Assembly: GCA_045538535.1 (NCBI GenBank)
Contig: JAZSRN010000026.1
Location: forward strand, 1 to 64,000
Reading direction: 5' to 3'
Origin: RUG14219 sp045538535
GTDB lineage: Bacteria; Cyanobacteriota; Vampirovibrionia; Gastranaerophilales; Gastranaerophilaceae
DNA length: 64,000 bases
Positions 32,222-40,842 of the stretch are shown here, piece after piece (the stretch's first letter is position 1; each line of letters starts with the position of its first letter). Position numbers and translations under genes: made by a program. The notes beneath the pieces are model-generated. The model ran no database searches and was not told where the DNA came from. It worked only from the letters and a program-made list of their open reading frames with translations.

Positions 32222-33532
32222 TTACACAATTCTATGAGGCATAGTCAAAATATGAGCATCAACACGTCTTTTAAAAGCTCCTTGAGGCTCGTAATAAGGA
32301 GAAACCGTCATAACTTTCGCTGCGATATCAGGATAATAATAAATAAATCTCAACTCACTGGATGTCAAAGGTTTTTGAGTATGAACGTTAGCATAACGAA
32401 CTAATTCCAAAATGTTACGCGCCTCATGTTCATCTTTAAACTCAAGTTCCAAATTATCATAAACGTTTCTGAAACCTTTAATACCACCATATTCACCGGT
32501 TGTAATCATACGGCCGGTTTCAATAATCTCAGGTTCGCCTCTGCCAAGTTCCTCGTAATCATAAAGCTCATAATTACGTCTGTCTTTTAACGCACCGTCA
32601 GCGTGGATACCTGATTCATGCGCAAAAGCATTATCACCTACAGCAGGTTGGTTCATTGGTATTGGAACTCCAAAAGCATACGCCGTATATTTAGCTAATT
32701 GCCAAGTTTTACTCAAATCTATATTTGGATCAATTTGGTAATTTCCTCTGAAACCAGCAGACTTTGATATTGCAAGCAAACAAGATACCAAATCGGCATT
32801 GCCGGCACGTTCGCCCATACCATTTATAGCTGTGTTAATATATGCATCTACACCGGCATCAATCGCTGCCTTTGCGCCCATAACAGAACAAGCAGTCGCC
32901 ATGCCCAAATCGTTATGAAAATGCATCTCAATATCCATGCCGGTCTCTTTAGCTATTTTGAATATTCTGTCATAAGTCGTTTTTGGATCTTCAAACCCTA
33001 AAGTATCGCAATATCTAAACCTATGTGCACCGGCATCTTTTGCTGCAGCCGCATATTTTATCAAATAATCCAAATCACTTCTCGAAGCATCTTCCGCATT
33101 AACACCAATGGCAAGCGCACCCTTTTGTACAGCACATTTTACAGCTTCAGCAGTTATTTTTATAATATCATCTGAAGTTCTTTTGCCACCATATTTGCCT
33201 TGAATCATTTGTTCTGAAGTCGATTGAGACATATTCACATATTTTAGTTGTGGAACATTTTTGAAAGATAACTCTACATCTTCCGGAATAGCTCTCATCC
33301 AACCCGAAAGACGTGTTTTAGTAATAACATTGCGTTCTACAAGCTCTAAATTACCATTAAGATAATTGATTTCATGTTGAGTAGTAGGGAAACCAAATTC
33401 GGACTGAGTAATTCCCATATCATCTAACATTAAATTAATAATAGTTTTTTGCAGTTTTGCCAATCCTAATCTTGAAGTTTGCACTCCGTCTCGATTTGTA
33501 ACATCAACAAAATAAATTTTGTTTTCTTTCAT
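32222..33532 (-). CDS. Homocitrate/isopropylmalate synthase family enzyme
   Basis: The 436-residue protein belongs to the DRE-TIM acyl-CoA:2-oxoacid synthase family. It has the metal motif FVDVTNRDGVQT, EFGFPTTQ, FRYCDTLGFEDP, MHFHNDLGMATACSVMG and NTAINGMGERAGNADL, then FAHESGIHADG in the subsidiary domain. The regulatory C-terminal leucine-binding domain of canonical LeuA (about 500 residues) is not present at full length, and the RDGVQ form resembles homocitrate synthases. The exact substrate is not resolved, so I give no gene symbol. AGGAG precedes the ATG. The nearby leuC-type gene is on the same strand. Confidence 0.82.
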   Translation of the reverse strand: MKENKIYFVDVTNRDGVQTSRLGLAKLQKTIINLMLDDMGITQSEFGFPTTQHEINYLNGNLELVERNVITKTRLSGWMRAIPEDVELSFKNVPQLKYVNMSQSTSEQMIQGKYGGKRTSDDIIKITAEAVKCAVQKGALAIGVNAEDASRSDLDYLIKYAAAAKDAGAHRFRYCDTLGFEDPKTTYDRIFKIAKETGMDIEMHFHNDLGMATACSVMGAKAAIDAGVDAYINTAINGMGERAGNADLVSCLLAISKSAGFRGNYQIDPNIDLSKTWQLAKYTAYAFGVPIPMNQPAVGDNAFAHESGIHADGALKDRRNYELYDYEELGRGEPEIIETGRMITTGEYGGIKGFRNVYDNLELEFKDEHEARNILELVRYANVHTQKPLTSSELRFIYYYPDIAAKVMTVSPYYEPQGAFKRRVDAHILTMPHRIV

Positions 33533-33562
33533 AAATGCTCCTGTATAAATTTCTTAATCAAC

Positions 33563-33591
33563 TTGCTTTTTATTGTAAAATTAATTACAAT
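33563..33591 (+). promoter_or_regulatory. Promoter of the TPR protein at 33643
   Basis: TTGCTT (33563-33568) and TACAAT (33586-33591) are 17 bp apart. A start near 33598 rules out the frame's earlier ATG at 33535 as start codon. Confidence 0.55.
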
Positions 33592-33642
33592 GATAAGTAT
33601 GGAACCTTTTGTTGGTTCTGTCAAGCATTTTTAAGAAAAATT

Positions 33643-35229
33643 ATGAACAGCCAATTAGAAAAAAAAATAAATAAAGAAATTAGAGGCGGAAACGTCAAAA
33701 CCGCAATTGAGCTATGCCAAATCGGCTTGCAACAAGAACCGACAAATCCTGATTTGCATGTTAGGTTAGGAGATTTGTTTTTGGCATGGCATTTAGATAT
33801 TTATAATTCATGTCAATACATTGACGAAGCCATTACTGAATATCAACGAGCATTGGAAAGCTATATAGATTCACCAAAAATCTATTACAAAATAGGCCAA
33901 GCGCATTTCTACAAAGGTGACTTGGATAAAGCAATCAACTACCTTGATATGGCTATCTCTAAAGATAACAAATTCAGTAAAGCTTATTTACTTTTAGCGG
34001 AGACCTATACAAAGAACGCAAGATTTGTTGAAGCGAAAATCAATGCCGAAAAAGCCATAAAATGTTCGCCTCTTCGCAGTTCTTGTGCACATTTTCTATT
34101 ATCTAATTTGTACAAAGTCTCATCGGCTAGAAATTTCAAAAATAAATTTTTGAGCGTATACGAAAATATTTTATCTGTACTAACGCTTCCGTTTGACGAA
34201 CTTGCTTTGTCAAACGTCGGCAAATCGATAAAATATCTCAAATTTTTACCTACACTAGTAAAAGGATTCTTAAAAGTAAACGCAAATAACATCCTTGAAG
34301 CAGTTGATATATACGCAGATGCAATTGAAAAAGCCCCAGGATTTATTCCGCTTTATTGCATTTTAGGCGATTTGTACAGAACTCTCGGTCAATTTGATGA
34401 TGCAATTACCGAATATAAGATGGCAATATGGTTGGATAGCTTAAATATCCCAGCATATCGCTCATTGTGTCAAGCTTATGAAGAACTTGGAGACTATGAC
34501 AACGCCATTGAAATATACAAAAAACTTATAAAGATAATGCCTAATATGCCGGATGTTCACGCAAATCTTGCAAACATATTATATGTTAAAGGAGATGTTG
34601 AAGGTGCAATTTCGCATTATCAAACCGCGATTACACTCAACCCACGTAAACAATGGACAAGTGTTATCAATCAGACATTGGGATTTGTATACCAAGAAGC
34701 AAAAAATGACCTTGATGCCGCTATAGGCTCTTATCATAGTGCATATCTTCTAACTCCACAAGATTTGGATATTTACATCAATCTTGGTAGTGCGTTTTAT
34801 GACAAAGAGGATACTGACAACGCCTTGGCAATATATCGTAATGCCCTTGATTTAGACCCTAAAAATGCAAACATCCATTGTAACTTAGGTTTCCTATTTT
34901 GGGGTAAAGGCAATCTTGATGAAGCGATTAAAGAATATAATCTTGCAATAGAATACAATCCGGAGTATTCAATAGCATACAACAATTTAGGCGTAATTTA
35001 TCTTGATGATTTAGGTAGAGTACGTCCGGCAATTGATTTATTCAAAAAATCAGTAGAATGTAATCCGAATTATGCACTCGCACACTTCAACTTAGCAAGA
35101 GCAATCGCTATCACCGGCGATAAAATTGAAGCTGCCAAACTTTATCAAATTGCGCAAGATATAAATAAAATCACAAACGAACTTGACCCTTCTGAGATTA
35201 TTGACAAACTCAACGGATTGTTTGATTAA
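33643..35229 (+). CDS. Tetratricopeptide repeat protein (528 residues)
   Basis: The protein is a TPR array with about a dozen 34-residue units in two blocks, such as YYKIGQAHFYKGDLDKAINYL and HCNLGFLFWGKGNLDEAIKEY. A less repetitive segment lies between the blocks. There is no signal peptide or membrane span, so it is probably a cytoplasmic scaffold. I start it at ATG 33643 because the frame's earlier residues lie upstream of the promoter. The stop overlaps the convergent metalloprotease-like gene by four bases. TPR proteins of this kind accompany O-glycosyltransferases or pili in many bacteria; no partner is evident here. Confidence 0.85.
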   Translation: MNSQLEKKINKEIRGGNVKTAIELCQIGLQQEPTNPDLHVRLGDLFLAWHLDIYNSCQYIDEAITEYQRALESYIDSPKIYYKIGQAHFYKGDLDKAINYLDMAISKDNKFSKAYLLLAETYTKNARFVEAKINAEKAIKCSPLRSSCAHFLLSNLYKVSSARNFKNKFLSVYENILSVLTLPFDELALSNVGKSIKYLKFLPTLVKGFLKVNANNILEAVDIYADAIEKAPGFIPLYCILGDLYRTLGQFDDAITEYKMAIWLDSLNIPAYRSLCQAYEELGDYDNAIEIYKKLIKIMPNMPDVHANLANILYVKGDVEGAISHYQTAITLNPRKQWTSVINQTLGFVYQEAKNDLDAAIGSYHSAYLLTPQDLDIYINLGSAFYDKEDTDNALAIYRNALDLDPKNANIHCNLGFLFWGKGNLDEAIKEYNLAIEYNPEYSIAYNNLGVIYLDDLGRVRPAIDLFKKSVECNPNYALAHFNLARAIAITGDKIEAAKLYQIAQDINKITNELDPSEIIDKLNGLFD

Positions 35230-36059
35230 GCATTATTATTTTTGCGAATTTTATCTGCAACTTCTTTTGCAGCCCAAGCACTCAAACTTGTGAGAACTGC
35301 GGTGACTGCATAGGTTGCAAATCCAAATCTATTCGATTTTTTAACGCTTGCTAACAAATCTGCCGGCAATAATTTTGAGGCAATTTTTTCACCTTTTTGA
35401 GTTGCTAATCCTTCTTCTAAAAGACTCGGTACAAATGTTAGGAACGTTAGTTTGCCAATATTATTTCGTACAAAATTATTTATTTTTTGGCCAAATGTTA
35501 ATTCACCATTTTCGTCTTTTGGTTTTGATTCTTTCATCACCCCAAATGCCGGGATAATATACGGAGCATACATTAAAGGTATTCTTATTTGTTGTAATTT
35601 ATTTGCCCAAGAACTAAGATTTTTATTCATTGCATGACCAAGTTCATGGAACCAAGCACAAGACAATTTATCCTTAGGTAATAATAATTGATTATTAGTT
35701 AAGTCAAAAAATGCGTTCGTACCAGCTTTCACTTGTTGCAATGCCTTATCGTCATTCAATAGAATAGTTTTATCATCAATAAAGAAAACCTTTGCTTTAT
35801 CTTTTATACCACTAGACTCCCAAGCATTTTCAAATGCTTGAACAATTTTTTGCACACCAGTTTTGTCCAAATTATCACTTTGCGCTTTCATTTGCTTCAT
35901 TAGAAGCACATTTACTGGTAACGGCATAGTCGCAATAGCAGCTTGTGTAATCAAGCCGGCTGCTATTGCTTGAGCTTCATTTTTATCAATTTTTTCGGTT
36001 TTTTGTTCAATCTGCGAACCTATTGCTGAAGGAGTTATAGGATTGATAGACATAGACAT
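35226..36059 (-). CDS. Putative membrane protein with HExxH zinc-protease motif
   Basis: The 277-residue protein carries FHELGHAMNK (about 140-150), the HExxH signature of zinc metallopeptidases, preceded by a hydrophobic region (about 40-60) and followed by further hydrophobic segments near 170 and 250. I cannot name a family, and the third zinc ligand is not identifiable, so a protease role is only possible. Ser/Asn-rich N-terminus lacks a signal peptide. AGGT precedes the ATG, with TTATTA and TATAGT boxes 17 bp apart upstream (36083-36111). Confidence 0.6.
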   Translation of the reverse strand: MSMSINPITPSAIGSQIEQKTEKIDKNEAQAIAAGLITQAAIATMPLPVNVLLMKQMKAQSDNLDKTGVQKIVQAFENAWESSGIKDKAKVFFIDDKTILLNDDKALQQVKAGTNAFFDLTNNQLLLPKDKLSCAWFHELGHAMNKNLSSWANKLQQIRIPLMYAPYIIPAFGVMKESKPKDENGELTFGQKINNFVRNNIGKLTFLTFVPSLLEEGLATQKGEKIASKLLPADLLASVKKSNRFGFATYAVTAVLTSLSAWAAKEVADKIRKNNNA

Positions 36060-36141
36060 AAGTTACCTACTATTTCACCACACTATAATTACAAAGTAAA
36101 AGCATAATAATTATTGCTAATAAATATAGAAATATTAAGAA

Positions 36142-36912
36142 TTATTTATAAATTTTCCCATCGATTTGCACAGATTCAACATACATGTTTTCACAAGCAC
36201 CACCCCCAGCACTATTTAGAGTTTGTAGACCTCGTGAAGAAGCATTATTGTCTGTTCTGGAATCACTAGTATAAGCGGTTTTTCCATTTTCATAAGTAAT
36301 ATCAACCAAATATCCATCGAGTTTTACATTTGTGTATTTTTTCATTTTTAACAATGCACTCATAACATTTGCATTAGCCGGAATTAAATGTGTATGGGAA
36401 GAATGAGACAAAACATAATCAAAACTAAACTCTTTTGAATTTTTCAATTTTGTATACAAAACTCTTGCACTACCAAGAGTTTTCTTTGATTTAAAAACAA
36501 TATTTCGCTTTACTGCATTTTTATCGGCTAAATCTCCCCACACAAGACCGACATCCATTAGTGCAATGCCATCAAAATCACTACGATTTATGCCGCGGAA
36601 CCAAAAATTCGTATTTTTTGCAACAACCATGCCAGATATTGAATATTGCGCAACTTTCGTTAGGGTGTAAATTTTATTATTATCTGGACCTTTTTTTGAT
36701 ATTTTGTTATTTATTGACGATAAAGGAAGCTGTATAGGATCATTTGAGGTATCAATCGGAGTTTTAACAATTGTCGATACTGTAGGAAAACTATATCTAA
36801 CCCGAAATAACAAGTCATCCAGCATTGAATTACAAACAATAAAAATAACCAAGATTAAACAAATCTTACCAAACAAATCAAAAAAATCACTTATCTCATA
36901 AGGTCGTTCCAT
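36142..36912 (-). CDS. Conserved membrane-anchored protein of unknown function
   Basis: The 256-residue protein has an N-terminal membrane segment (about 15-34) and an extracytoplasmic rest. Distinct stretches are GINRSDFDGIALMDVGLVWG, SHSSHTHLIPANANV, YLVDITYENGKTAYTSDSRTD and GACENMYVESVQIDGK near the C-terminus. I believe this pattern occurs in scattered bacteria as an uncharacterised family but cannot assign a function. It abuts the sensor kinase stop, with one base between the genes, so it is probably co-transcribed with it. Confidence 0.6.
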   Translation of the reverse strand: MERPYEISDFFDLFGKICLILVIFIVCNSMLDDLLFRVRYSFPTVSTIVKTPIDTSNDPIQLPLSSINNKISKKGPDNNKIYTLTKVAQYSISGMVVAKNTNFWFRGINRSDFDGIALMDVGLVWGDLADKNAVKRNIVFKSKKTLGSARVLYTKLKNSKEFSFDYVLSHSSHTHLIPANANVMSALLKMKKYTNVKLDGYLVDITYENGKTAYTSDSRTDNNASSRGLQTLNSAGGGACENMYVESVQIDGKIYK

Positions 36913-38694
36913 TTAGACAACACTTTCCACATTTATCGGCAATCTAAACCCGAAAGTTGAACCTTTACCAACTTCTGAAATTAAAAATACTTCACCACCA
37001 TGTTTTTCAATTGTTGACTTAACAAGGTGTAGCCCCAAACCGGTTCCTTTTATTGTATGCGTATTATTTTCTACTCTATAAAATCTTTCAAAAACCTTTT
37101 TTTGATGTTCCGGCGCTATACCACAACCATTATCCTTAACTGAAATCTCCACACAATTGCCATCAACTTTTTTAATCAAAACCTCAATTTTAGAATTATC
37201 CGGAGAATATTTTATAGCATTAGACATCAAATTCGTAAATGCACGAGCTATACTATCATAGTTAATCATCAATGTAGGGATTTCCGACTCTTTACTTAAC
37301 GATACAACTAAATTTCTTTCCTTTAACAAAACTCCCAATTGATTTACACAAGTTTCAACCAGTTGCACAACATTGTTTTGGTCTTTATGAAGCTTAACTC
37401 CGGATTCGAGTCGAGAGAAATCGAGAATATCATTTACCATATTGTTTAATCTAATTATCTCTTGATTTAGTGTAGCAATAAAATCCTTTTTAGTCTCTTC
37501 ATCAAATTCATCCCCCATTGTGTAAAGGGTGTCAATATAACTCCTCAACACTGTAACCGGAGTTCTGAGTTCATGCGAAACATTTGAAATAAAATGAGAA
37601 CGCATCATATCCATTTCGGCTTCTTTAGTCATATCAATCAATACAATAATATAACCGACATAATCCTTATTACGCGTAAACATTGGAGAAATAACCGACT
37701 TAATTGTTCGATTATCGACTATAATATTGAAGGCAATAGGTTTGTTTTCGATATCATCTAACGGAGTATCCTTAAACTCTTCAATTTTAGCTTCAAAACA
37801 ATGGTTTCCGGCAGTATCAAGGTAATCTTGGATTTTGGTATTAAGCATTTGATGTTCTTCCAATTCCAAAAGGAATTGTGCATGATTATTCACCAACACT
37901 ACATTGTCATTGTTATCACAAACAACAACACCATTCGCAATACTCATCAAAATAGCTTCCAACTTGTTACGCTCAAGAGTTAACTGCTCAATATTCTGTT
38001 CTTCATATACATGCAATTTGTGCGACATCTCATTAAAAGCATTGAACAACAATTCAACTTCTTGACTAACTTCTTTACCTTCAATAGTATATCCGAACTC
38101 TCCCGATGTAATCTTGCTAACGCCATCTTGCAAAATACGAAGCTCACGCGTAATCAAATAAGTATTAATTAACACCACAAACGCAAAGATTACCCAAGCC
38201 GCAAGAAACACAAAAAACATTGACGAACGCGTCGTTGAAGATATTTGCTCAATAATTTTGCCCGAAAACGCAACCGTTACAGAGCCAAGATAAATATCCT
38301 GTCCTTTAATTTGTTTTACAATTTGCGAAGTTACGATAATATTTGATTTTGAATGTTTATTTGATTGGTTATTTTCCTCAAAATAAGTGACATTATCTTT
38401 TTCATCTCGGAGTTGAATATGCACAATATCCGGATGACTTTTGATAATAGTATCCGCGTGTGAAGCAACTGCACCAAAAGCCTCTTTTACAGTCATTTGT
38501 TCTGATAATTCAACACATTCAACTGCCAAAGCTTTAGATATAACTTTACCAAAACTCTGATAACCTTCATTTAATTTTTTCTGAATATTGAATATCGCAA
38601 AAATTGCAATGCTAATAATCAGAACCGTACTCAAAAACAATCCAAAGATAATCAGTCTGTTTTGAGTTGTTAAACTAACCTTATTTTTATCCAT
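36913..38694 (-). CDS. Sensor histidine kinase (HAMP, PAS, HisKA, HATPase)
   Basis: The product (593 residues from ATG 38694) has a first membrane span (about 12-33), an extracytoplasmic sensor domain of about 110 residues, a second span, HAMP, PAS (RNKLEAILMSIANGVVVCDNND), HisKA with the phospho-accepting His in HFISNVSHELRTPVTVLRSY, and a HATPase domain with N-box NLMSNAIKYSPDNSK and G-boxes DNGCGIAPEHQKK and GTGLGLHLVKS. The layout is that of PhoR/WalK-type kinases. No response regulator is adjacent; the neighbours are an FAD oxidoreductase upstream and an unknown membrane protein downstream. Starting at the frame's first ATG (38751) would overlap the upstream gene. Confidence 0.9.
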   Translation of the reverse strand: MDKNKVSLTTQNRLIIFGLFLSTVLIISIAIFAIFNIQKKLNEGYQSFGKVISKALAVECVELSEQMTVKEAFGAVASHADTIIKSHPDIVHIQLRDEKDNVTYFEENNQSNKHSKSNIIVTSQIVKQIKGQDIYLGSVTVAFSGKIIEQISSTTRSSMFFVFLAAWVIFAFVVLINTYLITRELRILQDGVSKITSGEFGYTIEGKEVSQEVELLFNAFNEMSHKLHVYEEQNIEQLTLERNKLEAILMSIANGVVVCDNNDNVVLVNNHAQFLLELEEHQMLNTKIQDYLDTAGNHCFEAKIEEFKDTPLDDIENKPIAFNIIVDNRTIKSVISPMFTRNKDYVGYIIVLIDMTKEAEMDMMRSHFISNVSHELRTPVTVLRSYIDTLYTMGDEFDEETKKDFIATLNQEIIRLNNMVNDILDFSRLESGVKLHKDQNNVVQLVETCVNQLGVLLKERNLVVSLSKESEIPTLMINYDSIARAFTNLMSNAIKYSPDNSKIEVLIKKVDGNCVEISVKDNGCGIAPEHQKKVFERFYRVENNTHTIKGTGLGLHLVKSTIEKHGGEVFLISEVGKGSTFGFRLPINVESVV

Positions 38695-38716
38695 ATCAGA
38701 ATTATACCACTTAAAA

Positions 38717-40090
38717 CTATCTTGCGCAAATAGTTCTTGCAACATGCACACCCGAAGCTGAAGCTTGGATAAGTCCTCTTGTTACTCCGGCACCATCACC
38801 AATTGCAAATAGATTTTTTACGCCTTCAGTTTCTAATTCATTAGTTAGCTTTACTCTCGCAGAATAGAATTTAACCTCAATACCGTAAAGCAAAGTGTAT
38901 CTCGATGCGGTACCCGGACAAACTTTGTCTAATGCGTGCAACATTTCGATAATACTTGTCATTTGACGATAAGGGATAACCAAACTCAAATCACCAGGTG
39001 TTGCACAAGTCAAAGTTGGTTGAATTATGCTTGATTTAATTCTGTCCGGAGTAGAACGACGACCGTCCAAAATATCTCCGAATCTTTGAACTAAAATACC
39101 GCCGCCAAGCATATTGGCAAGACTTGCAATATGTTGACCGTATTTAATCGGTTCTTTAAACGGCTCAGTAAATTTTTCACTAACTAATAGCGCAAAATTT
39201 GTATTTTTTGTTTTCATATTGGCATAGCTATGACCGTTTACTGTTGCAATACCGTTATAATTTTCTTGAACAACTTCACCATTTGGATTCATACAGAAAG
39301 TTCTGACTTCATCGCCAAAGGTAGGAGCGTGATAAATTAATTTTGATTCATACAATTTAGATGTCAAAGGTTCAAACACCGGTGCCGGAAGTTCAACACG
39401 AACCCCAACATCAACCGCATTATTAACCATACCGATTTTGTGCTGAGCAAATTCCTTAGTCAACCAATCCGCACCTTCTCTACCAGGAGCAATGATAGTA
39501 TATTCAGCAGTTATTGTCTGGCCATTATCCAAAACAATACCTTTTACTTGCTCACATTCAACAATCAAATTCTTGGCTGCAACATCATTGATAATAGTTA
39601 TATTCTTATCCAAATAATCTTGCATATTTTTTAGAACATCAAGACTTCTTTCAGTTCCTAAATGACGCACCGGAGAATAAACGAGTTTTAGTTCTGCAAG
39701 AGACGCTTGTTTTTCCAACTCATCATAAACTTTTCTATCCGTCCCGAACACATCTTCAGTAGCACCATATTGTAAATACAATTGGTCGGAATAATCGATT
39801 AATTCTTCAACTTTTTGACGAGACATATAGTCAACTAAATGTCCGCCAACATCTGGTGTCAAAGTCAATTTCCCGTCCGAAAAAGCACCGGCACCACCCC
39901 ATCCGCAAAGCAAACCGCATTTTTTGCAAGTCGGACAAGTTTCGTAGCCTTCACGAAGCAAACATTTTCTTTTTTCAATTTTTTGACCCTTTTCAATCAA
40001 AACAACTTTCCACTCAGGACGAAGTTTTACGATTTCTAAAGCCGCAAAAATACCGGCAGGACCTGCTCCAATAATAGCTACGTTATACAT
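38717..40090 (-). CDS. FAD-dependent oxidoreductase (COG2509-type)
   Basis: The 457-residue protein has the N-terminal FAD-binding VAIIGAGPAGIFAALE, CPTCKKCGLLCGWGGAGAFSDGKLTL, a long middle segment, and a C-terminal NLFAIGDGAGVTRGLIQASASG that binds FAD again. The Cys-rich CPTC-x3-C motif is typical of this uncharacterised flavoprotein group. It is complete. The reaction is not known for the group, so I give no gene symbol. GGAGATAAAAG precedes the ATG. Confidence 0.82.
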   Translation of the reverse strand: MYNVAIIGAGPAGIFAALEIVKLRPEWKVVLIEKGQKIEKRKCLLREGYETCPTCKKCGLLCGWGGAGAFSDGKLTLTPDVGGHLVDYMSRQKVEELIDYSDQLYLQYGATEDVFGTDRKVYDELEKQASLAELKLVYSPVRHLGTERSLDVLKNMQDYLDKNITIINDVAAKNLIVECEQVKGIVLDNGQTITAEYTIIAPGREGADWLTKEFAQHKIGMVNNAVDVGVRVELPAPVFEPLTSKLYESKLIYHAPTFGDEVRTFCMNPNGEVVQENYNGIATVNGHSYANMKTKNTNFALLVSEKFTEPFKEPIKYGQHIASLANMLGGGILVQRFGDILDGRRSTPDRIKSSIIQPTLTCATPGDLSLVIPYRQMTSIIEMLHALDKVCPGTASRYTLLYGIEVKFYSARVKLTNELETEGVKNLFAIGDGAGVTRGLIQASASGVHVARTICAR

Positions 40091-40178
40091 CTTTTATCTC
40101 CATTATTAAAAATTCTCAACCACAAAAATATAACTCGAACAAAAAACAAAATAAAGCATTTGTAAGAATTTGTAAACA

Positions 40179-40796
40179 TTATTTTATTGTTTGGAATTCA
40201 ACATTTTGGAATTTAATTTTAAACGCTTTTTTCCCGTACTTCCCGTTACTAACCATTTTAATAATCATTTCGACGGGACTTCCCATACGCTCTCTTCTGG
40301 AACGGTCACAAGATTCTGTAACCCTAGATGATTTACATTTTAATATATTATCAATTGTTGATTTATAAGTTTTGCGCGCTTGTTCACTTTCAAAAGAATC
40401 ACTTATCCCTTGTTTACGGCATTGCGATTTTGCAATTCCAACATTCTTGCCGACAATGTTCATAGCATCAGCGTCAACTCCGGTTAAAAAATAAGTTCGG
40501 CCTTGATTGTGAACCGTACGAATAAAATTCGAAGCACAGAGCTTTGGATTGACCCACCTTTTGTCTACGATATCACGAGGATTGTAATCATAATCGCGTC
40601 TTAGATATTGTAACATCGCATTATACTGCTCATCACCTTTTACTTTTGGACAAGTCGTTAGTAAATCAACCATTTGTCTGCACGATTTTTTTATAAGCTC
40701 GGGACTTGTCACATAAGTACCATCTACCATAACTCTGACTGGTAACACACCCGTAAATCTAGGGCTAGAAGCATAAGACGCATTTAAAACTTGCAT
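40179..40796 (-). CDS. Unknown basic protein with N-terminal F-x-G motif
   Basis: The 205-residue protein has no signal peptide, no membrane segment and no domain I recognise. PRFTGVL (12-18) is an F-x-G motif close to the N-terminus, as in the other lineage-type unknowns of this window. It is basic with five Cys (including SCRQ, KLCASN, SQCRK, NILKCKS), and the middle (RRDYDYNPRDIVDKRWVNPK) is Arg/Asp rich. AAGGA is present 8 nt before the ATG. It stands between the FAD oxidoreductase and the M10-type protease, possibly as a separate unit. Confidence 0.6.
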   Translation of the reverse strand: MQVLNASYASSPRFTGVLPVRVMVDGTYVTSPELIKKSCRQMVDLLTTCPKVKGDEQYNAMLQYLRRDYDYNPRDIVDKRWVNPKLCASNFIRTVHNQGRTYFLTGVDADAMNIVGKNVGIAKSQCRKQGISDSFESEQARKTYKSTIDNILKCKSSRVTESCDRSRRERMGSPVEMIIKMVSNGKYGKKAFKIKFQNVEFQTIK

Positions 40797-40842
40797 ATAG
40801 AAATCCTTTTTTTATTTTAAAAAACTCTAAAAATTTTTTTTG

